NCBI GenBank assembly: GCA_026545765.1
Contig: CM048841.1
Coordinates: forward strand, 97,731,352 to 97,795,351
DNA from: Plantago major
Lineage: Eukaryota > Streptophyta > Magnoliopsida > Lamiales > Plantaginaceae
DNA length: 64,000 bases
Reading direction: 5' to 3'
Under the pieces are notes generated by a model. That model had not been told where the DNA came from, ran no database searches, and worked only from the letters and a program-made list of their open reading frames with translations. Position 1 is the stretch's first letter. Every line of letters starts with the position of its first letter. A program made the position numbers and the translations under genes. Positions 11,733 to 23,610 of this stretch are shown here, one piece after another.

Positions 11733-13730
11733 ATGCCTACAGGTTCCTCATCCTCACCTTCTCACTTCTGTTTTAATGCGATCAAGTATCATGCTCCTAC
11801 TTCTTATTATTGGATCTTAGATACCGGTGCTAGTGATCACATGATATCTGATATTAGCATATATTCTTATCCTCCTCAACCTGTTCACATCCCCATTCAT
11901 CTACCGACTGGTGCGTTTACACATGCTACTTATATTGGCAGTGTTCAGATCCATCCCGACTTAACTCTTACCAATGTTTTATATGCTCCAGCTTTTGGTT
12001 TTAACCTACTATCTATTTCCAGTCTACTCAAATCAAGGAAAATGGTCATGTTTTTCTTCTCATCCATATGCTTTTTACAGGACCTTCAGAATCAGAGGAT
12101 GATCATCTCTGCTAATGCAAGAAATGGTCTATATCAACTACACATCACCAGTCCTCTCACACAAGCTACACACTTTGCCCCGACTCTTATTCCTCATGCT
12201 ATTGGTGCTTCTGCTTGTAATTTTGCAGTTCCTTTAAATATTTGGCACAACAGATTAGGCCACATCCCTTATGAAAAACTTTGTAAAATGGCCTTGCCTA
12301 CATCTGTCAAACATAAACATCTCGTTACTAATCGTGATATATGCCAATTTTCCAAACAGAAAAGGCAGGCTTTTCCTGTTAGTGTCTCTTCTTCCAAAGC
12401 TCCTTTTAATCTTATACATGTTGATATCTGGGGTCCTTTCAGCGTTGCTTCTTATGATGGTTTTCGATATTTATTAACAATTGTTGATGACTATACTAAA
12501 TGCACTTGGGTCTTTCTTATGTATCAAAAGTCAGATACTAGACAATTGCTTGTGAATTTCTGTTCTATGGTTCAGACTCAGTATAACTCTCCTGTCAAAG
12601 TCATTCGCACTGATAATGGACAAGAATTTCTCTATTCTGATTTTTATAAATCTCAAGGTATTTTACACCAACGCACTTGTGTTGCTACTCCTCAACAAAA
12701 TGGAGTGGTTGAATGCAAACATCAACACATACTCCAAGTTGCTCGTGCTTTGCTCTTTCATGCTTCACTTCCTTTAAAGTTTTGGAGTGACAATATTTTA
12801 ACCGCCGTGCATCTCATTAATCGAATTCCTTCCGTGTCTATCAACCATAAAATTCCTTTTGAACTTCTTTACAACAAGCCCGTTGACTACTCTTACTTTC
12901 GCACCTTTGGCTCTTTATGCTATGTCTCCACCCTCACAGCTTCCCGTAGCAAATTCGATTCTCGTGCTCTCAAATGCATTTTTTTGGGATATCCTATGGG
13001 CACCAAAGGCTATAAATGTTATCACTTAGACACTCAAAAGATCATCATATCTAGGGATGTTATTTTTAAGGAAAATGTATTCCCTTTTCACACTCCAGAT
13101 ATTGATGTTTCCTCTGACCCTTCTAACATTTCTTCTTCTTTTCATAATTTATTACAGCCCATTTCACAAGTCCCTCTACCATCATCTCCTGCTTCACCGG
13201 TTATTTCCTCTTTTTCGACTTCAAATACTCACTCTACTCCCCAAAACAACATCACTCCACCTGCTACATCTATTAACAATCCAGTCTCCTCTCCGCCTCC
13301 AATTTCTCCTGCACCTACCTCTTCTGTTATACCACCTACCACCACTCATGTTCCTGATGATACTCTCAGACGATCCACTAGACAAAAAGCTACCCCTGCT
13401 CACTTAAAAGCATATGAATGCACCCTGCCTCCCTCTATCCGACACTCCAATGTGCAAACTCATTCTTCCTCTCATCATATTTCCTCTGTACCTTATCCTA
13501 AGCCTATTGCTGGGCTTCCTTACCCTATATCCAACTTTCTCTCCACCGAAAAACCTTCCCCTAACTTTGCTCAGTTTACAGCTTCCATCTCCAAAATTGT
13601 TGAGCCTGCTTCTTACAAAGATGCTATCAAGCATCCTCACTGGCAGACAGCTATGCAACAAGAGCTTTCCGCTCTTGAACAGAATAACACATGGAACTTG
13701 TATCTTTACCCTCTAACAAGAACTGTGTGG
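11733..13730 (+). pseudogene. Copia A protease and integrase
   Basis: One open frame. Protease shows WILDTGASDHM at about residues 28-38, with the catalytic Asp. The GAG pre-integrase zinc region has IWHNRLGHIPYEKL. The integrase core has Asp in LIHVDIWGPF, Asp in VIRTDNGQEF (about residue 294) and Glu in NGVVECKH (about residue 327). The spacing between the last two is 32 residues instead of the usual 35, and the Arg that normally follows the Glu is Cys, so catalysis is doubtful. A Pro/Ser-rich linker (residues about 450-550) leads to the RT start. The frame leaves the RT at about 13730. Confidence 0.88.
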
Positions 13731-15107
13731 GTTGCAAATGGGTATATAAGGCCAAATACAAGTCTTATGGTACTCTTGAAAGATACAAAGCACGCTTGGT
13801 TGCAAAAGGTTACACTCAGGAAGAAGGACTTGATTATTTTGAAACCTTTTCTCCTGTTACTAAACTTACTACAGTTCGAGTTCTTCTTGCTATTGCTTCT
13901 GCTAAATCTTGGTTTCTTCACCAACTAGATGTTAATAATGCCTTTCTACATGGAGATTTAAATGAAGAATTTTACATGAAACCTCCTCCGGGTTATTGTA
14001 AACCAGGTGATAAAAGAGTTTGTAAATTGCTTAAAATCTTGTATGGTCTGAAACAAGCTAGTCGGCAATGGTTCAATAAACTCACTGACAGTTTGCTTGC
14101 ATATGGATATCACCAATCTAAGGCTGACACCTCACTCTTTACTCTGCAAGTTGGTTCTTCGATTACAGTCCTAGCAGTCTATGTTGATGACATTATTGTT
14201 ACTAGCAATGATTTACATGCCATTACAGCTATTAAGCAGCATCTTGACTCTTTGTTTACCATTAAAGACTTGGGTTCTCTTAAATATATCTTAGGCATTG
14301 AGGTTGCATCTTCTCAACAGGGTCTAGTTTTGACTCAAAGAAAATACACCCTGGATTTGTTAACTGATACCGGTTATCTAGGTTGTAAGCCAGCTGACAC
14401 CCCATGGACCAAAAGCTTCGGTTAACAGCTGTTGATGATTCTCCTCTTGTTGATGCTACTTCTTATCGAAGACTCATTGGTCGATTGGTTTACTTAACTA
14501 TTACTAGGCCTGATTTATCTTTTGCCATTCAAAATTTAAGTCAGTTCATGCATTCTCCTCGTGCTACTCATCTTCACGCAGCTCAACGAGTTCTGAGATA
14601 TCTTAAATCCACTCCAGGTCAAGGCAATGTTTTATCTAGCTAATCAGACTTCAAGCTCAGGGCTTATTGTGATAGTGACTGGGTAACGTGTCCTGATACC
14701 CGCAGAAGTGTCACAGGATATGCCGTATTTCTTGGCTCTTCTCTCGTATCGTGGAAAAGCAAAAGCATAACTATTAGCGCTCCAAATACCGTGAATATCG
14801 AGCCTTAGCAACGACTACTTGTGAAGTACAATGGTTGTCCTATCTTCTTACTGATTTAGGCCTTTCTAATATATTCCCTATTCATATCTATACTGATAGT
14901 AGGTCTGCTCTCTGTCTTGCTTCCAACCCTGTTCAGCATGAGAGAACCAAGCATATCGAACTTGACATTCATTTAGTCAGAGACAAGGTACATGACAAGA
15001 CTATCAAGCTATTTCAGATACCTACATCTTCTCAACTTGCGGATGTCTTTACCAAACCCCTAGGTGGTTCTCTCTGTCTCTCGCATGTCTCCAAGTTGAG
15101 CATGATA
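13691..15107 (+). pseudogene. Copia A reverse transcriptase and RNase H, with breaks
   Basis: The frame from 13691 carries [40 protein letters not shown], the NNAFLHGDL block and the RT catalytic motif YVDDIIV near 14181. A shift at about 14400-14425 moves to DATSYRRLIGRLVYLTITRP. Stops follow at about 14641 and in the early RNase H. RNase H resumes from about 14835 with IYTDSRSALCLASN and ends with TSSQLADVFTKPLGG. At least three lesions, so inactive. Confidence 0.88.
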
Positions 15108-15127
15108 AACATACATACTCCACTTGC

Positions 15128-15148
15128 GGGGGGGGGGGGGGGGGGGGG
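15128..15148 (+). promoter_or_regulatory. Polypurine tract of copia element A, a pure run of 21 G
   Basis: The tract that would prime plus-strand synthesis is an uninterrupted G homopolymer touching the 3' LTR. The first T of the LTR seems to have been absorbed or lost. Exact length is uncertain because homopolymers are poorly resolved. Confidence 0.8.
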
Positions 15149-15453
15149 TTAGACTTCAAGTTTCGAAAGTACTACAATGCTCTTTTTGATAGTTCAGGAC
15201 TTATTTGCAAAACTTGGTGTGTGAGGTACTTACATCAATTTGGGAATCCTAATTCTATTCTAATTAGATTAGAGCAGGTCGGTTGTACTACTATATATAT
15301 TCCTTTAGCTTAGCAGTAGAATAGATTATTATCATCGTCTCTCTAGTATCACAAAAAGGACTCTCTGTAATTCTTTCATTCAATTTTATCAATTCAATAG
15401 AGATTTATCATTGAATTCTTCTTCACAAATATATATGTTTATCAGATTTCACA
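15148..15453 (+). repeat. 3' LTR of copia element A
   Basis: Nearly identical to 10200-10506 apart from the initial T. It ends TTTCACA and is followed by the target duplicate GTCCT at 15454-15458. Confidence 0.95.
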
Positions 15454-15795
15454 GTCCTGGACCCTGATATGTAGCCATATGTGTCACATCCAAGAATAAT
15501 TAACTTGTTCACTGTGTTGTTTACTGTCAGTAATCTCGCAAGCTTTATGGACGAGATGTTCCTTAACTGACTCACGTTTTTTTCGTAGCAAATCATTTTC
15601 TATGAATTGCATAAGTTTGAGCTGACCATCCAGTGAAATATCTATTATTTCAACTGAGGAATTTTGCACAAAAAGTTTTGGGGGACTGAAAGTTTGGTTG
15701 CAAGTCACCCAGAAACTGATGTTCCTGTAGCACTCTTGCGTGGTGCCGAACGGGAACGGGATGTTAATACCACCGCAATGATCGGCAATTGGTTA
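15454..15795 (-). pseudogene. WAK first-exon fragment upstream of the copia insertion (GUB_WAK domain)
   Basis: The minus strand encodes the start of the galacturonan-binding domain: CGGINIPFPFGTTQECY, then WVTCNQTFSPPKLFV, and ends GCDTYGYISGS at the insertion. Disregarding the element and one GTCCT copy, the frame runs directly into TDGPYLMGCM at 10194, so the element landed inside an exon without other change. An in-frame TAA shortly before CGG means the signal-peptide part was lost or is spliced differently. Confidence 0.85.
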
Positions 15796-17352
15796 CGCTA
15801 TTGAGAAATTACTTCGTTCTAGTGTTTCATTGACAAGAATCGAAGTTGGTATTAGCGTAAAAGTGAACAAAGAAAACACGGAATTGTATGGAAATCATGG
15901 CAATTGGCAAGTACTGGAGCTGATTGAATTGAATTTTGAAAAGGTTTTGTATTGTAAAATTATTGGTTGGATGCATCTCATATTTATGCATGCTTTGGGA
16001 AGTTATACCGGTCAATGTGGACCTGAAATTCAATAATTGGTCTATTGTTGTTCCATGCATGTGGAGGATCAGAAGAGTAATTGGAAGTGACCAAAAAAGT
16101 CGACCGGTACGATGTAATGGCCCATGGACACCTAAGGCCGTGCTTTGTGTCCTAGTCGTCTTTATTTAGCTTTGTTTGTGTTATTTTGAGTTTTAGGGCA
16201 AGTTTGATTATGGCTTGATACGTTTGTACTCAACTAACAACGCATAGTTAGGGAGGGTTTGACACATTCTTGTCGGCATATGATGTAGGGGTGTGACAAA
16301 TATAGTGGACTAAGCATAAACGTCTTCACGACAATTTAAATTACTTGTCAATAACTTACTAGCTAGCTCGTAAGTATAAGGTGGAGGGATGTTGCTATTA
16401 ACGCATAAATGGTGTCTTCTATGACTACATCTTAAATTTCTTGAAACTTGTATTTTTGAGAGCATATAGTGTACATGTATGATTAATATAGGTTTGGAAT
16501 GTGCCGATTTTGTTTCATGAGATCGGGTTTGGAAAAGCAACAAAAGAGATCACATGTTTGTGCACTCTTGAAGTCCGAATCTCCTGAGAAACTTCGAGAG
16601 AGACGACATAAGAAATCAACTTAATTATATTAATTATAAAACTACCTCAAAAACTAAAAGTTCACTACTAAAAACCTTCAAGCCCCAAAAGCTAGCTACT
16701 AAGTCTTTAAAATATGTCAAAATCAATATACATATATAGCATTAAATTAAGGTTGAAAGACAAACAATCATAAACAAAACAGTTGCAAAAAAATTCTCTC
16801 CAATATCTCTCCCTTTTTCAGCGGGAAAACTATGGAAACCAACCTGAAATCGACGGAATCAACGCGAAAACATCAAAATCTGTTCAAGATCAATTTACTC
16901 AAAAATTTATTCCCTAATGACTAGACAAAAATCTATTAATGTCAGGATTAAATCTTTCAATTTCACAAGGCTAAAATTTGATTGTTTTCATTCGATTTTA
17001 AAAAATTCTAAAAAAATATTTTTAAGTGCGATTTCATTAATTTCAACTTTTAAATACCCTTATAATATGTTTAATTATCTAAATATGAATAAAATAAAAT
17101 AAATTCATTGCGCATCAGGTAATTTTTCGGATAAATGGCAATGACAGTTTTCGCCAGGCCACGGTCATTCCTAATTTCCTATGGCCCATATGTAATTGTC
17201 TAATATCCAGAGACATCTCAATTGCGAAGATTGCCCTTCGCAGTGATAATATTATATTGTCAAGAACGTCGAACTTTTATTTGTTTACAATGATGGGATG
17301 CTACAAGTTCCAAGTGGAAATTTTACAACCACTCCTTGGACAACTCATATGC
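15796..17352. other. Intergenic region, no gene recognised
   Basis: AT-rich sequence upstream of the WAK remnant. It contains a few open stretches under 80 codons without recognisable motifs. A purine/pyrimidine-balanced part at 16080-16290 and an A-rich part at 16620-17110 hold nothing I can name. Confidence 0.5.
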
Positions 17353-17666
17353 AGGGCTGGCCGTTAGCATGCGCGGTCTGCTGCCCGCTCATGGCTCCCT
17401 ATTTTGAGGGACCTCAAATTTAAATTTGAGATTATATATCCGTTTTTATTCAATAACTAAGTATTAAAATTTTTGTTTCCAAATGGGAAAGTTAGAGGAA
17501 GTTAGATTGATCCAAAAGGTCTTGTTCAATTCATGATGGTGTAAAAAAATTTATTTTACTTATTTTGAATATTTTTTCTATTATTATTAATATTTTTTTA
17601 AAATTGTTTTTAGGGGGGCCAATTGAAATTTTTGCGAAGGGCCCCTTAAATCTCTAGGCCGGCCAT
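17353..17666. mobile_element. Possible short hAT-like non-autonomous element
   Basis: One end reads CAGGGCTGGCCGTTAG and the other ends CTCTAGGCCGGCC, with GGGACCTC near the left and GGGCCCC near the right. The termini resemble the GGCCGGCC-type ends of plant hAT elements. The interior is AT-rich and non-coding. A clean 8-bp target duplication is not visible, so this is tentative. Confidence 0.4.
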
Positions 17667-17689
17667 GTTCATGTGTAAAGTGTGTAGCC

Positions 17690-19640
17690 AACCCAACAAC
17701 TTGTTCAATGTTACTAAACTTTATAGTGCTGGAAAATCGAAAACTATAAGTATGAATTTTGTCAAGATTCCTTTAATTCATATGACCGAGCTTCTTGTGC
17801 CAGATGACAGATTCATCAACTTTAACATGAAGAGAACTCTGATCATGAAACAGATAGCAATTGTCTCTGGATCTTATAACTGCCATAACACAAGTATTGG
17901 CTCTATCTAGCACTGCACAAGACAATTTATCAAAACTAATTCTTAAGTCATCATCACATAGTTGACTTATGCTAATTAAATTAGCTTTTAATCTCTCAAC
18001 CAGAAGTACATTTTTTAGGTAAGGAAATCCTTGAAAAATTCAGAGTTCCTTTACCAACGATCCTGCTCTTCCCACCACCACCATAGGTGACTGTGCCTTT
18101 GGAAAGTGCTACAATGTCTCTGAGATGGGTATGTTTTCCAGTCATATGACGAGAACACCCACTATCAAAGTACCAAGCTTCTACAGAGTCAATTTTCACA
18201 GCAGAGAAAATAACTTGACAAAGTTTACTCCTATTGTTAGAATTACATGCAGATGTTGTCACAATATCAGTATAGTTCTTAGAAGCCTCATATAATATTA
18301 TCACAATATTGCTCACAATACTAAGTTCTTCAACAGATAAGTACTCAGCTTCTATATCAACAGATCCATGTAAGCAGAGCGGATAATCTACTTCCCTAAG
18401 AAACACTAATGATAGCTACATTGATATTGTCAAGACATTCTAGTTCACCAGTAAAAAACAAGTCTTGCACAGAAGAGTTAGCAACAACATTAAGGCAGTA
18501 ACTTTTATTATCAGATAACAAACAATGCTCAGATGAGAGCTCGTCTTGTCACAACATTCATCATCAGATGAATATTTTGACCAGTCCACTAGTGAATGTA
18601 AGGTTGATGTTTCTTCTTCCTTATCCTCGACTATGTCTTCATCATCTGCACCTGTCTCATCATCACTAAGACAAATCCAGTAAGAGTTACCCTTCTTTCG
18701 AAGAGTATTAGCACACTCATAAGCATAATGTCCAAAACCTTCACATGCATGGCATTGAGTTTTCATAAGTTTTCCAGTGTCTTCATTAGATGGTTTCTGA
18801 TAGGAGTACTTATCAAATTTCTTAGATGAAGAATTCTTATTCGGAGAAAACATATTGCTGGATCCAGATTTAAGTTTATACCTAAGATTGCTCTTTTGAA
18901 AACGCTTAACCATGGAATTAAAGAAAGCATTAAAGTCAGTATCATCTTCTTCATCAAGTGATTCAGAAAACTCAGATTGAAGAATGAGACCTTTTTCTTT
19001 AGAACTAGTAACAAAATTTTCCAAACCTAACTCATAGTTTTTCAAAATATTCATTAAAATTTGTAAATTCATAGCTGCCAAATTAAGAGAAGTTTCAATG
19101 ACAATTTTCTTAGTTTCAAAACGTTTAGACAAAGTTCTAAAAGCTTTATAAACCAAGGTTTTATTTGAAAAATGGCTACCTAATAGAAAGCTTTCATTGG
19201 AAATATCCTGCAGTTTCAAAATAAGCAGAGATTGATTCATCTTCCTCCATTCTAAGATTTTCAAATTTGCTATGAACCATCTGAAGCTTAGTTTCTTTCA
19301 CACTTAAATCTCCTTCACAATGCCTTTGGAGAATCTCCCAGGCTTGTTTAGCAGTTGAGCATGTTTGAATAAGCTTAAACATATGAAGATCAACATTACT
19401 AAAAATAACATTCAAAGCCTTTTCGTTATTATTAGTATCCATTACCTCTTTTGGAGTGGTCATCTTGAGTTTCGACGCCTTTGTCTTTGTCAGGAGGTAG
19501 CATAGGCACTGTATATCCTTCAAGCACAGATTTCCATACCCTGGAGTCGATGGCCTTGAGATGTGAGCGGATGCGAATTAACCACAGTTGATAGTTGGAT
19601 CCATCGAGAGTGGGCTATCTGTTAATATTTGGATTAACTG
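17690..19640 (-). pseudogene. Copia element B fragment: gag and protease, broken
   Basis: Minus strand. A gag N-part (19523-19194) has KQAWEILQRHCEGDLSVKET and LRMEEDESISAYF, typical of the UBN2 capsid domain. The next frame (19264-18440) continues with FRTLSKRFETK and a CCHC knuckle CHACEGFGHYAYEC, then an acidic region. The frame 18406-17996 holds the protease with AWYFDSGCSRHMTG. Frame changes at about 19230 and 18430 break it, and integrase and RT are absent on the left side. The domain style is that of the larger SIRE-like plant copia group. Confidence 0.82.
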
Positions 19641-20540
19641 AATCCATCCTAATGGTACCAAATCCAAACACCTATGAATTAGGTGACTGGCTCAGATGCT
19701 AATTGAAATCGTATGGATCGGGACTTAGTACCAAAATACAGATATTGTAAACACGTATTGGGACAATACTCAAAGCCAATATCTGAAACTATCTTAGAGT
19801 CTAAACAGCGGAATGTAAAGAAACAAGACACAAATAATTTCTAGCAGATTATAAATAATTTGCCGAGCCATAGGCAAAATATCCACTATAAAGAATAACG
19901 GATTTACACAAAGATATCTAGACAATAATCCTATAATCTAGAATATCAAACACTAAGAAACTTGAATCGGACCACCAATTTGACGATAGATCTCTTACAC
20001 CAAAAGAAAGAGATTACTAACTAAAAGCTTAGTAAAAGAGATGCTTAAACAAACTACTAGAGCATATCTACGTTGAGCATCAAAGCTTGCTTAATCATCT
20101 AAGAACCTATCGACTAGTATATATAGTTGTGAATATTAATCCAACTAGTACAATAGTTCTATCTTGATTGAAAGTCTTTGATCAGGTCGACTCACCATGT
20201 TCTTTTCCTAGTTCTTCTCATACATCGATGCACATAATCCTTGTAGGAATATAAGTAGAATCCTTCTTCGATAAGTAGAAACCTTCTTCAATTAGGATTC
20301 TTATTTCATTCCTTCTTCGATATCTTTTAGCATCCATAATCCTTCTTTAAATAGAAGTCAAGTCCTTCTTTGAATAGAAGTATTCCTTCTTTGCATAGAA
20401 TCCATTTTCAAGTAGGATTCCGATTCCTAATCTTCCTCAATGTTTTCTAGCTTTCGAACTCCAAGAGATCTTCTCCATAAGACATCTGAATCTATTAAAC
20501 CTGCTAAGACTATACTAAAAATGTGGAACTATAATATGGT
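19641..20540 (-). repeat. Probable LTR or 5' leader of copia element B, with CCTTCTT repeats
   Basis: Non-coding stretch between the minus-strand gag and an unrelated plus-strand pol. A degenerate tandem series of CCTTCTTYRAATAGAAGT-like units of about 20-25 bp fills 20235-20420. Position and AT-rich, repeat-bearing character suit the U3 of a long LTR. I could not find a second copy, so the assignment is by position only. Confidence 0.45.
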
Positions 20541-20546
20541 GAAGTA

Positions 20547-22944
20547 ATGCAAAATCCAGAAAGTCTAGTGACAGACAACCAGTATTGTAACAATACTAAG
20601 CCAATCTTAGTATTGCTCCAATACTTGGTTGAAATATGCACTTATAGTGTAGTAGAGAGGATGAACATAACCATCTTGGAGAGAGTGAGATGCATGCTAC
20701 TTGGAGTTGGTCTATCAAAGAGTTTTTGGGGAGAAGCTGTGACCACCGCAGAGCATTTGATAAATCTATGTCCCTCATCAGCTCTTGAGTTCAAAACACC
20801 AGAAGAAGTATGGAAAGGTACTCACTCAGACTACTTATATCATAAAACTTTTGGATGCTTAGCTTATGTGTATGTCAAGCAAGAAAAGTTGGACGCTAGA
20901 GCATTGAAATGTCTGTTTCTGGGATATCCAAAAGGACTAAAAGGATACAAGTTGTGCTGTTTGGAGCCTGGAACGAATAAATGCATTATCAGTAGAGATA
21001 TGATTTTTCATGAAGATATAATACCACTTGTAAAGAATGTTGATAGTGTTGCCTAGGGTATGAGAACACAGAGTGAGGTGGAGCTTATTGAAGGTGGTGG
21101 AACTACAACACAAGACAGGGAGCATACAGGTGCTGGTGTGATACTGACAACAAATCTATATCACACAGATCTTGGTGTTATGCCAACACAAAACAAGATA
21201 TCTCCTGAAAATGTTGAGATTCCAGACCAACCAACTCTGGGTGAACATGTGTAACATAATCAGGTGGAGAGACCTGAGATTAGGAGAAGAACATGTATTG
21301 AAGTTGTTACTCCAGCTGATGTCAGGGATTATCAACTTATAATGGATAGAGCACTAAGAATCAGATTTTCAACTGCTGATCCAAACATGGTGTATTTTGC
21401 TCTAAGTGTTGATGAAGAAGTTGATTGCTATGAACCTGAGAATTATCAAAGAGCTATAAGTTGCTCAGAGAAGAGTAATTGGTGCATAGCTATAAAACAT
21501 GAACTTTTGTCTCTTGAAAAGAATCATACCTGGGATATTGTAACAAGACCAAAAGGACATAAACTGGTCAGTTGCAAATGGATTTCAAGAAGAAACTTGG
21601 AGTTGAAGTGTAGAAAAGGTGAGATATGAAGCCAGATTGGTGGCTAGGGGTTTCAGACAGAGGGAGGGCATAGACTACAATGAATCTTCCACCAGTTGTC
21701 AAGCACAATTCAATTAGAATATTGGTGACCATGGTAGCTGAGTTCAATTTGAATTTACATCAGATGAATGTAACTACTGCATTTCTGCATGGGAAATTGG
21801 ATGAGGAGATATATATGAGCATACCAGAAAGAGTTGATATAGCTGATAGAGAAAACAAAGCTTGTTTGCTCTTAGGATCATTGTATGGTCTCAAGCAAAG
21901 CCCTAAACAATGGTACAAAAGGGTTTGATAAGTTTATGCTCAACCATAATTTTAGAAGATGTGTATATTTTGAGGGAGATAACATTGACAATATGACATA
22001 TATGCTCATATATGTTGATGACATGCTTATAGCCAGCAAGCATACGATCGGTATAACAGATGTCAAGAATCTATTGAAATCAAAATTTGAGATGAAAGAT
22101 TTGGGAATAGCTAAGAGAATACTAGGAATTGATATCATTCATGGAAGTGATGGAAAGATCATTCTGAATCAGAGTTTATACTTGGACAAGGTGTTGAGGA
22201 TATTCAATATGCAAAAATCCAAGCATGCTGCAACTCCCTAGGAATTCAGTTCAAGCTATTCTGTAAATCTTGTCTTTCATATGATGAAGAGAAGAAGAGC
22301 ATTGAGAATATTCCATATGCTATAGTGCTATGTGGTCTATCATGTACTCAATGGTTTGTTGCAGACCAGACTTGGCTCATGCAATGAGCTCAGTTAGCAG
22401 ATATATGGATAATTCAGGCGAGAATCATTGGGAGGCTGTGAAATGGTTGCTCACGTATATTTGTGGAACTATACGGCTGGGATTGGTGTTTGAGAAACAA
22501 CAATCAGAGATGGACTCACTTGTGGGGTATGTAGACTCAGACTATGCTGCAAACTTGGATACTAGGAAATCCTATGGTACAACTGTGAGTTGGAAGTCTA
22601 CTCATCAGCATGTGGTTGCTTTATCAACAACTGAAGCTGAGTTTATGGCTATGACTGAAGCTGTAAAGGAAGCTATATGGCTAAAGGAAATACTTGGTCA
22701 ATATGGTGTTGTGCAGATACATGTTACTATCAATTGTGATAGACAGAGTGATATTCATTTGTCAAAGCACCAGGCATATCATGACAGGTCTAAATATATT
22801 GATATCAAATTTCATTTTGTGAGTGATGAGGTTGAGAAGGATACTAACAATATTGAGAAGATAAGCACAGATGTTAATCCTGCAGATGGACTCACTAAGT
22901 CAATTTATGTAATGAAATCAGATCTTGTCTTAGTTCTATCAAGT
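20547..22944 (+). pseudogene. Copia element C pol remnant: integrase C-part, RT, RNase H
   Basis: Plus strand, several frames. Integrase: VVERMNITILERVRCMLL, SKSFWGEAVTTAEHLIN and ALKCLFLGYPKGLKGYK (20640-20960). RT: NHTWDIVTRPKGHKLVSCKW (about 21520-21585), MNVTTAFLHGKLDEEIYM, LYGLKQSPKQWYK and the catalytic MLIYVDDMLIAS near 22005-22035. RNase H: SDYAANLDTRKS and ALSTTEAEFMAM to the end at 22944. Stops or shifts occur near 21055, 21250, 21625, 21925 and 22240. The integrase start is missing, cut at about 20540 where element B begins, so B probably inserted into C or both were joined by deletion. Confidence 0.86.
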
Positions 22945-22949
22945 TGATG

Positions 22950-23610
22950 GAGGGAAGGGTTGTATCCTAACTCTAGGGATACTGAGATTTATCAAATATA
23001 AGCTAAGGTGGAGAACTGGCTGGATTAGCTTGATATCTTCTGGAGAAAGTGATGGTGTTATGAGAACACTGAGTTATGAACAGTGACAGAAGACTAGTGT
23101 TGTTGGATCACATGATTGTGTTGTGTTTTGGTGTTGCGTAGACACTGGAGGAAACACATATAACATAACAAGTGATGACGAGATGTGTTGATGTGTTCTA
23201 ATCCTATTGATTCTGGTAATTTGAAGAGAGAAAGCTTGTTACTTGAGTAACTAACTTGCAGAGATTTGTTCATCATCAAATTGGAGCGGTTATGGATGGA
23301 TTAGAGTATATAAACATCTTGTAACTGTTTTAGCTCTTTAGTTCATTGTTGTAATCACTTTCAGAAGAACAATTTCTCTGATTTTCATAGTAAGTAGTTA
23401 GGCGAAACAGAGTAGCTTGAAACTCTTGTGGATTCACATTGTAATCTGTTCTTTCTTGTTCATAGTGGAAGTTTGGTAATTTTCGTGGATGTAGGTGCAA
23501 ACTTAACCACATAAATTCTTGTGTTGATTGTTCGATTGTCGTTATTGCTTGATTGCTCTGTTTAGGATTCTTAGTAGCAATTGGGGAATTGCAGAGGTTA
23601 ATCTTTACCA
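22950..23610 (+). repeat. Probable 3' LTR of copia element C
   Basis: Follows the RNase H stop through a purine-rich GATGGAGGGAAGGG, the likely polypurine tract, then starts TTGTATCC. It contains a TATA-like GAGTATATAAAC near 23305 and the CTCTTTAGTTCATTGTTG phrase common in Tnt1-type LTRs. The 5' partner is not in the window. Confidence 0.6.

Larger units (their letters stand above)
10200..15453 (+). mobile_element. Ty1/copia LTR retrotransposon A, complete and young, inserted in the WAK gene
   Basis: A 5.25-kb element with LTRs of 307 and 306 bp, starting TGTTAGAC and ending TTTCACA. It is flanked by the 5-bp target duplication GTCCT at 10195-10199 and 15454-15458. A TGGTATCA primer-binding site follows the 5' LTR, and a polypurine tract precedes the 3' LTR. 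Domain order gag, protease, integrase, RT, RNase H is that of copia. I see only about three substitutions plus loss of the first T between the two LTRs (near 1%), so insertion was recent, although the coding region is already frameshifted. Mobility would depend on proteins supplied in trans. Confidence 0.96.
7841..15795 (-). pseudogene. Wall-associated receptor-like kinase (WAK), decayed and split by a copia retrotransposon
   Basis: WAKs span the plasma membrane, bind pectin or oligogalacturonides outside and signal through a cytosolic Ser/Thr kinase. In transcript order (minus strand): GUB_WAK pectin-binding domain with CGGINIPFPFGTTQECY (about 15780-15730) running to 15454; interruption by the element at 10200-15453; continuation GPYLMGCMATC to CETVQMNSFGYACQ (10194-9825); an EGF repeat (YGYRCQCKPGYQGNPY, near 9780); an intron; an EGF_CA module starting DIDGCQFPELSNCTHTC; membrane helix IAVVIIVVMLIMCLLYL with juxtamembrane ERKRRRLNKMKDVYFQQNGG (8860-9111); kinase N-lobe with frameshifts (8530-8860); and a C-lobe with [14 protein letters not shown] and GTLGYLDPEY (7841-8530). 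At least three frameshifts exist, near 8525, 8690 and 8770, and a stop sits just upstream of the GUB_WAK start at about 15793. No usable signal peptide is seen. Confidence 0.93.
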
